Assembly (NCBI RefSeq): GCF_045863935.1
Contig: NZ_BTVP01000011.1
Coordinates: 23,415-87,414, forward strand
Origin: Parvibaculum sp045863935
Lineage (GTDB): Bacteria; Pseudomonadota; Alphaproteobacteria; Parvibaculales; Parvibaculaceae
Length of the DNA: 64,000 bases
Reading direction: 5' to 3'
Part shown: in pieces, positions 9,134 to 17,321 of the stretch
Position numbering within the stretch: position 1 is the stretch's first letter
Layout: every line of letters begins with the position of its first letter
Translations under genes and position numbers: made by a program
The notes under the pieces: generated by a model
The model's input: the letters and a program-made list of their open reading frames with translations, nothing else
Told to the model about the DNA's origin: nothing
The model's database searches: none

Positions 9134-10795
9134 ATGATCCTGGTTTCGAAAGACGAGATCGCAAAGCAGACCAGCGCGGGCTGGTGGGGCAAGGAAACGA
9201 TCGATGTCCGGTTTCGCGCCAACGCGGCAGCGACGCCGGACCGGCTTGCCGTCGCCGATCCGCCGAACCGGGAAGAAATCGACGGAGCCGCCCCCCGCCG
9301 CCTCACTTATGGCGAACTCGCAAGAGAGGCGGACCGCATCGCAACCGGTTTCCTCGACGCGGGACTTCGCAAGGGCGACATCCTCGCCGTTCAGCTCCCG
9401 AATACGACGGACCTCGTTGCGATCTACCTCGCGGCCTGGCGGATCGGGCTCGTCGTGACCCCCTTTCCCGTGCAGTGGCGCGCGCATGAGCTCGGCGACG
9501 TGCTGGCCTTCGTGGACGCGAAGGCAGCATTCACCGCGCGAACGATCCGCGGCAACGATCACGGCACGATGTTCGGGACACTGAAGGCAAAGCTCCCGTC
9601 CCTTGCGCATGTCTTCATTGCCGGTGAGACCGATTGGCCGGAAGCCGATGCCGCGCGGCTCGACGGCCTTCCGGAAAACGACGCGAACGAGGCCGCAACG
9701 GTCTGCTGGACGTCGGGCACCGAAGCGCGGCCGAAAGGCGTTCCCCGCAGCCACAATCACTGGATGATCGCCGGTATCGCCTGCGCGGATGCTGCTCGTC
9801 TCCGGCCCGGCGACGCGGTGCTGAACCCCTTTCCGCTCGTCAACATGGCCGCCATCGGCGGCTGCTTCATGCCCTGGCTGCTGACGGGCGGCACGCTCGT
9901 GCAGCACCACCCTTTCGATCTGCCCGTCTTCCTCAGGCAGCTTGTCGGCGAGAGGATCGCCTACACGGTTGCACCGCCCGCCGTCCTCACCATGCTGCTC
10001 AAGGAAGAGAAGCTGATGGCGAGCCTCGACTTCTCCGCCGTGCGCAGCATTGGCTCCGGCTCGGCGCCGCTCTCGCCATGGATGGTCAAGGTCTGGCAGG
10101 AGCAGTACGGGCTTCCCATCGTCAACATCTTCGGCTCGAACGAGGGCACATGCCTCATCTCGGGTGCGGATGATGTGCCCGACCCGGAAGAACGGGCGCA
10201 GTTCTTCCCGCGTTTCGGCGTCAATGGGTTCGACTGGCCCGCGAAGATCGCGACGGCCATCGAAACGAAGCTGGTGGACTTGCAGACAGGTGAGGAAATC
10301 GTGGAGGCCGGACGCCCCGGCGAATTGCTCATCAAGGGCGCAACGGTCTTCGCTGGTTATTTCCGCGCGGGAGACGGCGGCGGACCTGCCGATGCGATCG
10401 ACAGGGACGGGTTCTTCCACACTGGCGATGTCTTCGAGATCGCGGGACCCGGCAATCGTTACTACCGCTTCGTCGAACGGGCGAAGGACATCATCATCCG
10501 TGGCGGCATGAACATTTCGCCGGGCGAGATCGACGGACTGCTCGCGGGCCTTCCAAAGATCAAGGAGGCAGCCGTCGTCGGCTATGCGGACCCGGTGATG
10601 GGCGAGCGCATCTGCGCCGTCGCCGTGCCCGCGGAGGGAGAGAGCGTGACACTCGACGATATCCGCGCGCATCTCATGAAGTCGGACATTGCCGCCTACA
10701 AGCTGCCCGAACGGCTGGAACTCGCCGAAGCTCTGCCCCGCAATCCGCTTGGCAAAGTGCTTCGGCGCGAACTTCGCGCGATGATCGGCGGTTGA
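9134..10795 (+). CDS. AMP-dependent acyl-CoA synthetase/ligase
   Basis: ANL-superfamily adenylating enzyme of 553 residues that activates a carboxylic acid to acyl-AMP and then the CoA thioester. Motifs in order: phosphate loop WTSGTEARPKG (about 193-203), FGSNEGT (A5-like), DGFFHTGDVFE, the hinge YRFVERAKDIIIRGGMNISP, and the C-terminal catalytic Lys in LPRNPLGKVLRREL. The lead-in WWGKETIDVRFRANAAATPDRLAV resembles cyclohexanecarboxylate- and dihydroxybenzoate-type ligases rather than long-chain FadD. It lies 33 bp behind the nitronate monooxygenase and is convergent with the VOC gene (3 bp gap). The substrate is unknown; an alicyclic, aromatic or medium-chain acid is plausible. Confidence 0.88.
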   Translation: MILVSKDEIAKQTSAGWWGKETIDVRFRANAAATPDRLAVADPPNREEIDGAAPRRLTYGELAREADRIATGFLDAGLRKGDILAVQLPNTTDLVAIYLAAWRIGLVVTPFPVQWRAHELGDVLAFVDAKAAFTARTIRGNDHGTMFGTLKAKLPSLAHVFIAGETDWPEADAARLDGLPENDANEAATVCWTSGTEARPKGVPRSHNHWMIAGIACADAARLRPGDAVLNPFPLVNMAAIGGCFMPWLLTGGTLVQHHPFDLPVFLRQLVGERIAYTVAPPAVLTMLLKEEKLMASLDFSAVRSIGSGSAPLSPWMVKVWQEQYGLPIVNIFGSNEGTCLISGADDVPDPEERAQFFPRFGVNGFDWPAKIATAIETKLVDLQTGEEIVEAGRPGELLIKGATVFAGYFRAGDGGGPADAIDRDGFFHTGDVFEIAGPGNRYYRFVERAKDIIIRGGMNISPGEIDGLLAGLPKIKEAAVVGYADPVMGERICAVAVPAEGESVTLDDIRAHLMKSDIAAYKLPERLELAEALPRNPLGKVLRRELRAMIGG

Positions 10796-10798
10796 AAC

Positions 10799-11392
10799 TC
10801 AGTCCGCCGCGTTCAGGAGCTTCAATCGCGCCTTCTTCAGCGCGCGGGTCTTCTCTGTCCATTCGCGAATGGCCTGCGCCACACGGCCGCCTTCGGCTTG
10901 CATGATCTCGTCATGCTTCGCATCGCGCACGGTGATTTCGCAGGCAAGCCCGTTCGGATCGAAGAAGTAGATCGAGTGGCAGAAGTGATGGTCGATGGGA
11001 CCGAAAACCGGAACTTTCGCTTCCTTGAGCCGGGCGATGAAATCGTCGAGCTCCGCGCGCGTCGTAACCTCGAAGGCGAAGTGATAGTCCTCGATACCGT
11101 CCTTCATGCGGAAGACCGCATCGTCGGCACTTCCCGGCTCGTCGAAGAAAGCAATGAACTTGCCATCTCCCATCTCGAAGAAGAGATGCATGAAGGGCCG
11201 GTCCTTGCCGCCCGGATCGCGGTCGAAGGCAAGTGCCGCCGCGGGCTTGAGGCCCAGGAGGTCGACATAGAATTTTCGTGTCTCGTCGGCATCGCGGCAG
11301 CGATAGGCGATGTGATGAAACCCCGTGATCTTCGGCGCGGGTGTTTTCGCGTCACCGATATGGGCGACAGTGCCGAGAAGCTCGTTACTCAT
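10799..11392 (-). CDS. VOC superfamily (glyoxalase/extradiol dioxygenase-like) protein
   Basis: Vicinal-oxygen-chelate fold protein of 197 residues. Two beta-alpha-beta-beta-beta modules are visible: GFHHIAYRCRDADETRKFYVDLLGL from about residue 24, and DYHFAFEV followed by IDHHFCHSIYFFDPNGLACEITV near 145. Candidate metal ligands are His in FHHIAY, His in IDHHFC and Glu in CEIT. The last 40 residues are a charged helical tail. The ATG at 11392 has a strong AGGAGAGG site. It lies 70 bp behind the histidine phosphatase gene, possibly in the same transcript. The family includes dioxygenases, glyoxalases and epimerases; which one this is cannot be read from the sequence. Confidence 0.78.
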   Translation of the reverse strand: MSNELLGTVAHIGDAKTPAPKITGFHHIAYRCRDADETRKFYVDLLGLKPAAALAFDRDPGGKDRPFMHLFFEMGDGKFIAFFDEPGSADDAVFRMKDGIEDYHFAFEVTTRAELDDFIARLKEAKVPVFGPIDHHFCHSIYFFDPNGLACEITVRDAKHDEIMQAEGGRVAQAIREWTEKTRALKKARLKLLNAAD

Positions 11393-11462
11393 CCTCTCCT
11401 CCCAGAAAGACGAACGGCCTGATGGAAAGGCTAGGCCCCGGCGCTTCGAAAAGCCAGAGGCG

Positions 11463-12221
11463 CTAGCGCGGCTGGATGGAGAAGATCGCTTCCAGGCTCG
11501 TCATGTTCATCCCGTGCTTCACATAATTGTACGGTGTGACATTGACGGATTTTATGAGGGCTCGTTCGATTTCCGTGCCCACGCGGCCGTCGGCGGCGGG
11601 GACCATGTCGAAGTCGATGACGTTGATGCAGGCAGGGTCCTGCTCAAAGGCACGGACGGCGCCGAGCGCCCGCTCGACCGAGCAGCCGGTGGCGGCCCAG
11701 CCGAGAACCAGCCGGTTGATGCCCTCATGGGCGGCAATCAGCATTGTATGCCAGCCGGGCTCCGCGAGGAGCCGCTCGACCGCCGAGACGGTGCGGCGGA
11801 GCGCATCGGCGAAGACTTCGCCGCCCTCGAGCATGGTCGCGCCCGGCTCCCCCGCCATGTCGAAGTGATAGGCCATCTTCGCGGCGAGTTCCGCACGGCT
11901 CGAAATCTTGCCGAAGCTGCCGCCGTGAATTTCGACGAGATCAGGCTCTTCTTCAAGGAAGGGCACCTTGCCCTCCTGCGCCGCGAGGACATGTTCGGCC
12001 GTCTGCCTTGTCCGTGGGACGCCGGAGCAAACGGCACGGTCGAGAACGACATGGGAGAGCGCCTGTCCAGCGGCCTTCGCCTGCTCCTCACCGAGCGGCG
12101 TCAGGGGCACGACTTTCGTGTCGCCCCCGGCAGCCCTGATCTCCGGCCCGAAATAGTCGACATGGCCGTGGCGCATCAAGTAGATGCGCCGCCGCCCTGT
12201 CGTGCCGGGAAGCGCGCTCAA
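11463..12221 (-). CDS. Histidine phosphatase (phosphoglycerate mutase-like)
   Basis: Histidine phosphatase superfamily member, 252 residues. The catalytic RHG is at residues 17-19 (LMRHGHVDYFG), the second conserved His is in LIAAHEGINRL, and SGVPRTRQTAEHVL supplies the phosphate-pocket Arg. The start is TTG at 12221, overlapping the racemase-like stop (TTGA) with GGAAG inside that gene as ribosome-binding site, so the two are translationally coupled. Such proteins hydrolyse phosphomonoesters; true glycolytic PGM is unlikely given the acyl-CoA context. The coupling to a CoA racemase/transferase hints at a phosphorylated or CoA-derived substrate, but the function is open. Confidence 0.82.
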   Translation of the reverse strand: MSALPGTTGRRRIYLMRHGHVDYFGPEIRAAGGDTKVVPLTPLGEEQAKAAGQALSHVVLDRAVCSGVPRTRQTAEHVLAAQEGKVPFLEEEPDLVEIHGGSFGKISSRAELAAKMAYHFDMAGEPGATMLEGGEVFADALRRTVSAVERLLAEPGWHTMLIAAHEGINRLVLGWAATGCSVERALGAVRAFEQDPACINVIDFDMVPAADGRVGTEIERALIKSVNVTPYNYVKHGMNMTSLEAIFSIQPR

Positions 12222-13348
12222 ATCGCTTCCGCTTTCTTGAGGCCCGCGACATCGCCGTCGGAGAAGCCCCAGTCCTTCAACGCGCTTTCGGTGTGTTCGC
12301 CGATGGTGGGCGCGGGGCCTTGAATCTTCGATTCCGTGCGCGAGAAGCGCGGCGCGATATTGGGCTGCGCCACGCCGTCGATCTCGACGATGGTCTGGCG
12401 CGCCTTGTTATGCGGATGGTCGATCGCTTCCTTGATCGACAGAACCGGCGCGAAGCAGATGTCGGTGCCTTCCATGATCTCGCACCATTCGTCGCGCGTC
12501 TTTGTCTTGAAGACCTCCGCGATCTTCTTCTTCATGGCGGGCCATTGCGCGCGGTCCATCTGCGCATCCCAGAGGCCGTCGGTGAGGCCCGCCTTCTCGC
12601 GCAGGATGGCGTAGAACTGCGGCTCAATGGAGCCGATGGAAATCCATTGCCCGTCCTTCGTCTCGTAGGTGTCGTAGAAATGCGCGCCGCCATCGAGCAT
12701 GTTCGTGCCATGCGGCTCCTGCCACATGCCGGACGCCGTGAAGCCATAGAACATGGCCATGAGCGAGGTCGCGCCATCCGTCATGGCGGCATCGACGACC
12801 TGGCCCTTGCCGCTGCGCTGCGCTTCCACGAGCGCGGCCAGCATGCCCATCGCCAGGTAGAGCGCGCCACCACCGAAGTCGCCGACGAGGTTCAGAGGCG
12901 GAACGGGCTTCTCGCCCGGACGGCCGATGGCGTGCAGCGCGCCGGTGAGCGAGATGTAGTTGATGTCGTGGCCGGCGGCATTCGCCAGCGGGCCGGTCTG
13001 GCCCCAGCCAGTCATGCGGCCGTAAACGAGCTTCGGATTGCGCTTGAGGCAGACATCGGGCCCAAGGCCGAGCCGCTCCATAACGCCTGGACGGAAACCT
13101 TCCTGCAGGATGTCTGCCTTTTCGATCAACTTGAGGCACGCCTCGACCGACTCGGGTTTCTTGAGGTCGAGCGCGACCGAGCGGCGGCCACGCGATCCGA
13201 TGTCGTATTTGGAGCCGCCGCGCGCGCCCTTGCGGTCGATACGGATAATGTCGGCGCCCATGTCCGAAAGCAGCATGGCGCAGAACGGGCCCGGACCGAT
13301 GCCCGCAAATTCGACGATCCTGATACCGCTAAGGGGTCCGCTTCCCAT
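12218..13348 (-). CDS. Alpha-methylacyl-CoA racemase-like family III (CaiB/BaiF) protein
   Basis: Family III CoA-transferase fold, 376 residues. The residue pattern fits alpha-methylacyl-CoA racemase (AMACR/MCR) rather than a transferase: His127 in AGHDINY, Asp157 in LVGDFGGG and Glu242 in GSIEPQF line up with the His126/Asp156/Glu241 acid-base set I recall for the mycobacterial racemase. The racemase inverts C2 of 2-methyl-branched acyl-CoAs so that beta-oxidation can proceed. The N-terminus LSGIRIVEFAGIGPGPFCAMLLSDMGAD is typical. The ATG at 13348 has a GGGAG site. It heads a transcript with the histidine phosphatase and is divergent from an acyl-CoA ligase 157 bp away, which suggests joint use in branched-acid catabolism. 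Confidence 0.85.
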   Translation of the reverse strand: MGSGPLSGIRIVEFAGIGPGPFCAMLLSDMGADIIRIDRKGARGGSKYDIGSRGRRSVALDLKKPESVEACLKLIEKADILQEGFRPGVMERLGLGPDVCLKRNPKLVYGRMTGWGQTGPLANAAGHDINYISLTGALHAIGRPGEKPVPPLNLVGDFGGGALYLAMGMLAALVEAQRSGKGQVVDAAMTDGATSLMAMFYGFTASGMWQEPHGTNMLDGGAHFYDTYETKDGQWISIGSIEPQFYAILREKAGLTDGLWDAQMDRAQWPAMKKKIAEVFKTKTRDEWCEIMEGTDICFAPVLSIKEAIDHPHNKARQTIVEIDGVAQPNIAPRFSRTESKIQGPAPTIGEHTESALKDWGFSDGDVAGLKKAEAI

Positions 13349-13505
13349 CTCTTCGCTCCCGTTAAGTCAGCCATTGCATGGCGTTGCTGTTCGTTGCCAG
13401 ATTTGTACAGCTTGCCGGATGGCACGTAAACGCCGGGAGGCCAGCTTCCGATCTGACGCAGCGTCCCGCTTGCGCCCGGAGAAAGGCGACCTTACAAACC
13501 GGTGC

Positions 13506-15062
13506 ATGGTCATGCCCGCTCCCTCCATCGCCCGTGGCTATTCGGGCGAAGCCAGCCCCGAACGTTTCAACATCGCGCGCTATTGCCTGGCGCGCGGCGC
13601 CGCCACCACGCCCGGCAAGACGGCGCTCGTCGTCGTCGCAAACGCCGATGCGTCCCTCGATGAGGCTGAGCGCTGGACCTATGGCGAACTCGACGATGCG
13701 GTACGCCGCGTGGCTGCTGGCCTGCTTGCCGAGGGATTCCGGCCCGGCGACCGGATAATGATCCGTATGCCGAATACGTCGGAATATGCATTGATGTTTT
13801 TCGGCGCATTGGCGGCGGGGATCGTTCCCCTGCCCTCATCCTCCCAACTCACGCCCGCCGAAGCCGATTTCCTGCTTTCCGATTCAGCGGCGAGCGCCGT
13901 TGCGCTGGCGCCGGGCATGAGCGTGACGGCCGAAGGTGTGCGCGTCTTCGATGGGGCGGCGATTGCAAAGCTGCGGCGGCATGAGCCCCTGCCGGGCTAT
14001 GCGGACACAGCGGCGAACGACCCGGCCTTTCTCGTCTACACATCGGGCACCAGCGGACGGCCCAAAGGCGTTCTGCATGCGCATCGCAGCGCGTGGGGCC
14101 GCAGGCCCATGTATCGCGGGTGGTACGGCATGGAGGCGGACGACGTGATGCTCCATGCCGGCGCTTTCAACTGGACCTATACGCTCGGCGTCGGCCTCAC
14201 GGACCCCTGGGCGAATGGTGCGACGACCGTTCTCTACAATGGCGAGAAGGACGTGCAGGTCTGGCCGAAGCTGATGGAGAAGACGCGTGCAACGCTCTTC
14301 GCCGCCGTGCCGACCCTTTACCGCCAGGTGCTGAAATATTGCGACCTTGCCGCTCATGACCTCTCCTCGCTCCGGCATGGCCTGACGGCGGGCGAGGTCT
14401 TGTCGCCCGCGCTTCTTGATCACTGGCGCGAGGCAACCGGCAAGGAACTCTACGAGGCACTCGGCATGAGCGAGTGCTCGACCTATGTCTCGACGGGACC
14501 GGGCATGGCAATCCGGCCGGGCAGTCCCGGCAAACCGCAGCCGGGACGATGCGTGGCGGCGCTGCCCGTCGAGGGCGGAACGGAGCCTCTACCCGCCAGC
14601 GAGACCGGGCTCCTTGCGGTTCACCGGTCCGACCCCGGCCTCATGCTCGGTTACTGGCGCCGCGCCGACGAGGAGGCGGAAGTCTATCGCGGGGAATGGT
14701 TCGTCGGTGGCGATCTCGCGAGCTTCGATGCCGACGGATACATGTGGTACCACGGCCGTGCCGATGATCTCATGAACGCGATGGGGTATCGGGTGTCGCC
14801 GCAGGAAGTCGAAGCAGCGCTCGCGAGCCATCCGGATGTTCAGGAAGTCGCCGTGACGGAGCTTCACGTTCGCGAGGATGTCAGCATCGTCGCCGCTTTC
14901 GTCGTACCGAAGGAAGCGAGCGAACCGGATGCGTCGTCGATCCTGAAATGGGCGGCAGACCGCCTCGCCGCTTACAAATGCCCGCGCGAGGTCATCTTCG
15001 TGGAAAGCCTGCCACGGACGGCGAACGGCAAGGTGATGCGCCGCGCGCTCGCCAAGGGCTAG
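13506..15062 (+). CDS. AMP-dependent acyl-CoA synthetase/ligase (benzoate-CoA-ligase-like)
   Basis: Second ANL adenylating enzyme, 518 residues. Motifs: YTSGTSGRPKGVLHAHR (A3 loop), ALGMSECSTYVS (A5), EWFVGGDLASFDADGYMWYHGRADDLMNAMGYRVSP (A7-A8) and LPRTANGKVMRRAL (A10 Lys). The YRVSPQEVEAAL hinge resembles benzoate/acetyl-CoA-type ligases. The open frame extends to 13038, but that part is antisense to the racemase-like gene and lacks family sequence. The start is the ATG at 13506 (or 13512), with only weak upstream purines, so it is somewhat uncertain. It is divergent from the racemase gene. The pair would activate and epimerise a 2-methyl-branched acid. Confidence 0.86.
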   Translation: MVMPAPSIARGYSGEASPERFNIARYCLARGAATTPGKTALVVVANADASLDEAERWTYGELDDAVRRVAAGLLAEGFRPGDRIMIRMPNTSEYALMFFGALAAGIVPLPSSSQLTPAEADFLLSDSAASAVALAPGMSVTAEGVRVFDGAAIAKLRRHEPLPGYADTAANDPAFLVYTSGTSGRPKGVLHAHRSAWGRRPMYRGWYGMEADDVMLHAGAFNWTYTLGVGLTDPWANGATTVLYNGEKDVQVWPKLMEKTRATLFAAVPTLYRQVLKYCDLAAHDLSSLRHGLTAGEVLSPALLDHWREATGKELYEALGMSECSTYVSTGPGMAIRPGSPGKPQPGRCVAALPVEGGTEPLPASETGLLAVHRSDPGLMLGYWRRADEEAEVYRGEWFVGGDLASFDADGYMWYHGRADDLMNAMGYRVSPQEVEAALASHPDVQEVAVTELHVREDVSIVAAFVVPKEASEPDASSILKWAADRLAAYKCPREVIFVESLPRTANGKVMRRALAKG

Positions 15063-15063
15063 A

Positions 15064-15261
15064 TCAGCGATCTGAGGGAACCGTTTCCGTGCTCGCTGCC
15101 AGAGGAGCGGCGTTCGCGTCCGGGGTCGCCTCGGCGGCGAAGGTCACTTCCACCTGGCGGACGCGGTCGACAAGCGCCACCGTCGCGGCGACGGGGTTCG
15201 CATCGAGCGCCCATACGCAGACAAAAAAGCCGACGATGACACCGACCAGAAAGTTGGACAT
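15064..15261 (-). CDS. Small single-pass membrane protein
   Basis: A 65-residue protein with one N-terminal membrane helix, residues 3-20 (FLVGVIVGFFVCVWALD), followed by a short amphipathic part and an Ala/Thr/Pro-rich acidic tail. I know no family name for it. The start at 15261 has GAGGAGG upstream; the open frame extends 30 codons further without support. It lies 99 bp behind the PutP-like symporter gene on the same strand. Its start resembles the 90-residue protein encoded upstream of the symporter: both carry a G-F-x-x-C-V-W motif about ten residues in, followed by a D/N-P. A role as accessory or stability factor for the symporter is only inferred. Confidence 0.55.
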   Translation of the reverse strand: MSNFLVGVIVGFFVCVWALDANPVAATVALVDRVRQVEVTFAAEATPDANAAPLAASTETVPSDR

Positions 15262-15332
15262 GACGGCCCGGGACCTCCTCGCCCCTCGAAGTCGCGTCGA
15301 ATCAGTGGAACAAGGGTGCGGAGGAGAAAGGT

Positions 15333-15359
15333 AAAAAACAAGCAAAATCAATGGCTTGT
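15333..15359 (-). terminator. Possible Rho-independent terminator after putP-like gene
   Basis: Read on the minus strand, ACAAGC and GCTTGT form a 6-bp stem around a 10-nt loop and run directly into six T residues (complement of 15333-15338). It begins just after the symporter stop codon at 15361. The stem is AT-rich and weak, so read-through into the small gene at 15261 is likely. Confidence 0.4.
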
Positions 15360-15360
15360 G

Positions 15361-16839
15361 TCAAAACGGGACGTTTTGAGGTCTAGTCTTCGCGGCCTGT
15401 CGGTGCATCGCGACGAGCGCCTCTTCCGGCGCCTTCCCCAGCAGGCTGACAGCGAGAATGCCTGCGCTCGCGACGAAAAATCCGGGAAGAATTTCATAGA
15501 TGTCGAAGAGTCCGCCCGATAGCTGCTTCCAGACGATCACCGTGACGGCACCGGCGATCATGCCTGCGAGCGCTCCATTGCGCGTCATGCGCGACCAGAA
15601 GAGAGAGAAGAGGACGACGGGACCGAACGCCGCACCGAATCCTGCCCATGCATACGCGACGAGAGAAAGGACGGTACTGTCCTTGTCGAGGGCGAGAAAA
15701 AAAGCGGCGACGGAAATCACCAGGACCGAAAGACGCCCTACTCTGAGGAGTTCCTTGGCCTCCGCGCGGGGACGCAGAAGCCGCTTCCAGAAGTCTTCGG
15801 CGATGACGCTCGACGAGACGAGAAGCTGAGACGATACCGTGCTCATGATCGCAGCAAGCACCGCGGCGAGAAGCACGCCTGCAAGCCAGGGGCTGAAGAG
15901 TGCTTGCGACAAGGCAAGAAAAACCGTTTCCGGATTGTCGAGCGGTGCGGTGGCGAAATAACCGATGCCCGCGAGTCCCGTCGCAATGGCACCGTAGAGC
16001 GCGAGCACCATCCATGTCATGCCGATCATCTGCGCCTGGGGCATATCGCGCTCGTCGCGAAGCGCCATGAAGCGCGCGAGAATGTGCGGCTGGCCGAAAT
16101 AGCCAAGCCCCCAGGCCATGAGCGAGACGGCGCCGATGAATGTCGTGTCTTGGAAGGCATCGAACACGCCGGAAGGCGCAACCTCCACCGTAGCCGTGAG
16201 CATCGCATCCCATCCCCCCATGGACGAGATGGCGACGGCCGGCACGATCATAAGCGCAAAGAACATCATGATGCCCTGAACCGTGTCGGTCCAGCAGACG
16301 CCGAGAAAGCCACCGATCGCCGTGTAGGAAAGGATGCTCGCCGTGCCGATGACGAGGGCGATGCGGTAGTCGAGGGCGAAGACCTGTTCGAAGAGAATGG
16401 CGCCCGAGACGAGACCGGCCGAAGTGTAGATCGTGAAGAAGATCAGGATGACGAATGCGCTCGCAACGCGAAGCACGCGGCTCTTGTCGGCAAAGCGGTT
16501 CTCGAAATAGTCCGGCATGGTGAGCGCGTCGCCCGCGATCTCGGTATACCGGCGCAAGCGCCGCGCAACGAAACGCCAGTTGAGAAGCGCGCCGGCGACG
16601 AGGCCGACGGCGATCCATATTTGATTGAGGCCAGAGGCATAGATAGCGCCGGGCAGACCGAGCATCAGCCAGCCACTCATGTCGGAGGCGCCTGCGGACA
16701 GCGCCGCGACGGTGCCGCCAAGCTGGCGTCCACCGAGAATGTAATCCTTGAGATTGGCGGTATAGCGATAGGCCGCGGCGCCGAGACCGAGCATGGCGAG
16801 GAGGTAGACCGCGATGACGGTTCCGGATATTCCGGTCAT
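15361..16839 (-). CDS. putP: Sodium:solute symporter, PutP (Na+/proline)-like
   Basis: Sodium:solute symporter (SSS) family permease of 492 residues with about 13 membrane helices, taking up proline or a related solute with Na+. Diagnostic PutP-like segments are YILGGRQLGG, SAGASDMSGWLMLGLPGA (Na+-site helix), YTSAGLVSGA, SYTAIGGFLGVCWTDTVQG and MSTVSSQLLVSSSVIAEDF. The open frame runs on to 16992, but the ATG at 16839 fits the family and overlaps a 32-codon ORF by ATGA, so translation is coupled. No proline-oxidation gene lies nearby, so the proline assignment rests on sequence family alone. Confidence 0.88.
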   Translation of the reverse strand: MTGISGTVIAVYLLAMLGLGAAAYRYTANLKDYILGGRQLGGTVAALSAGASDMSGWLMLGLPGAIYASGLNQIWIAVGLVAGALLNWRFVARRLRRYTEIAGDALTMPDYFENRFADKSRVLRVASAFVILIFFTIYTSAGLVSGAILFEQVFALDYRIALVIGTASILSYTAIGGFLGVCWTDTVQGIMMFFALMIVPAVAISSMGGWDAMLTATVEVAPSGVFDAFQDTTFIGAVSLMAWGLGYFGQPHILARFMALRDERDMPQAQMIGMTWMVLALYGAIATGLAGIGYFATAPLDNPETVFLALSQALFSPWLAGVLLAAVLAAIMSTVSSQLLVSSSVIAEDFWKRLLRPRAEAKELLRVGRLSVLVISVAAFFLALDKDSTVLSLVAYAWAGFGAAFGPVVLFSLFWSRMTRNGALAGMIAGAVTVIVWKQLSGGLFDIYEILPGFFVASAGILAVSLLGKAPEEALVAMHRQAAKTRPQNVPF

Positions 16840-16934
16840 CGCGCCGCTCTCGCCCAGGAAATGACGGAAAGGACGATCGCAAGCGCCGGAAGCGCCAGTA
16901 CGATCCAGGTCCAGATTGTCAGTCCACCGATCAT
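16836..16934 (-). CDS. 32-aa membrane peptide coupled to the symporter (small accessory protein)
   Basis: A short ORF of 32 codons: ATG at 16934 preceded by GGGGGA, stop TGA overlapping the symporter ATG as ATGA. The product is one hydrophobic helix (LTIWTWIVLALPALAIVLS, about residues 5-23) ending in a basic ARAAR tail, so it should sit in the inner membrane with the C-terminus inside. Tiny one-helix subunits encoded directly ahead of sodium symporters are known (MetS-type peptides, and a family I recall as symporter small accessory protein). Helix, ribosome-binding site and coupling support a real gene; the exact role, perhaps stability or activity of the symporter, is inferred. Confidence 0.68.
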   Translation of the reverse strand: MIGGLTIWTWIVLALPALAIVLSVISWARAAR

Positions 16935-16955
16935 GTTCCCCCATGCGCGAGGGTG

Positions 16956-17228
16956 CTACATGACAGGCGGCCCTCCCTGCTGACTTAGCCAATAACCAAT
17001 CGGATTTGCAAGCGTGTCTGCCGGGGGTTCCAGCGGTTTGACGCTGTGATATTGGCCGTACTGCCCCTTATGGCCGTAGCTCGAGTCGATGCGATATTCG
17101 TGCTGGACGTGCTCGCGCGCGACGGAAACCTTGCGGCCGAAGCTGAAGGCAGCCTGCATCGGATCCAGACCATAGGTCCAGACGCAAGCAAGGAAGCCCA
17201 GAACGAATCCGGCGACCAGTTTTCCCAC
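16956..17228 (-). CDS. Small membrane-anchored protein upstream of the symporter
   Basis: A 90-residue protein starting with GTG at 17228 (GAAGGAAA upstream). Residues 3-20 form a membrane helix (KLVAGFVLGFLACVWTYGLDP), followed by a hydrophilic segment rich in His, Tyr and Gly (EHVQHEYRID, YGHKGQYGQYHS). It lies 21 bp ahead of the 32-aa peptide gene and the symporter on the same strand, so the three probably form one transcript. The first 20 residues resemble those of the small protein encoded downstream of the symporter. I do not recognise a named family. The His/Tyr-rich tail could bind metal, but this is speculation. Confidence 0.58.
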   Translation of the reverse strand: MGKLVAGFVLGFLACVWTYGLDPMQAAFSFGRKVSVAREHVQHEYRIDSSYGHKGQYGQYHSVKPLEPPADTLANPIGYWLSQQGGPPVM

Positions 17229-17279
17229 GTCGTTTTTCCTTCTGTCGCAAGTGCCGCAACATATGGAAAATCATGTGTG

Positions 17280-17304
17280 ATTATAATTAACAAACGGTTA
17301 CCGT
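17280..17304 (-). promoter_or_regulatory. Candidate promoter/operator for the symporter transcript
   Basis: In the AT-rich 93-bp gap, the minus strand carries a perfect TATAAT (17280-17285), 52 bp upstream of the GTG start. Just upstream lies the palindrome ACGGT-T-ACCGT (17294-17304), near the -35 position. On the plus strand TTAA-N7-TTAC (17287-17301) is one base from the alphaproteobacterial CtrA consensus. No good -35 hexamer is seen, so an activator may be needed. Pattern evidence only. Confidence 0.35.
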
Positions 17305-17321
17305 CTGTTGCGGCAGTTACG

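Noticed and set aside
9107..10672. 521-codon minus-strand frame opposite the first CoA ligase
   Set aside because: No domain; the plus strand has all ligase motifs.
13038..13505. N-terminal extension of the second CoA ligase
   Set aside because: The extension is antisense to the racemase-like gene and lacks ANL-family sequence; the start at 13506 gives normal length.
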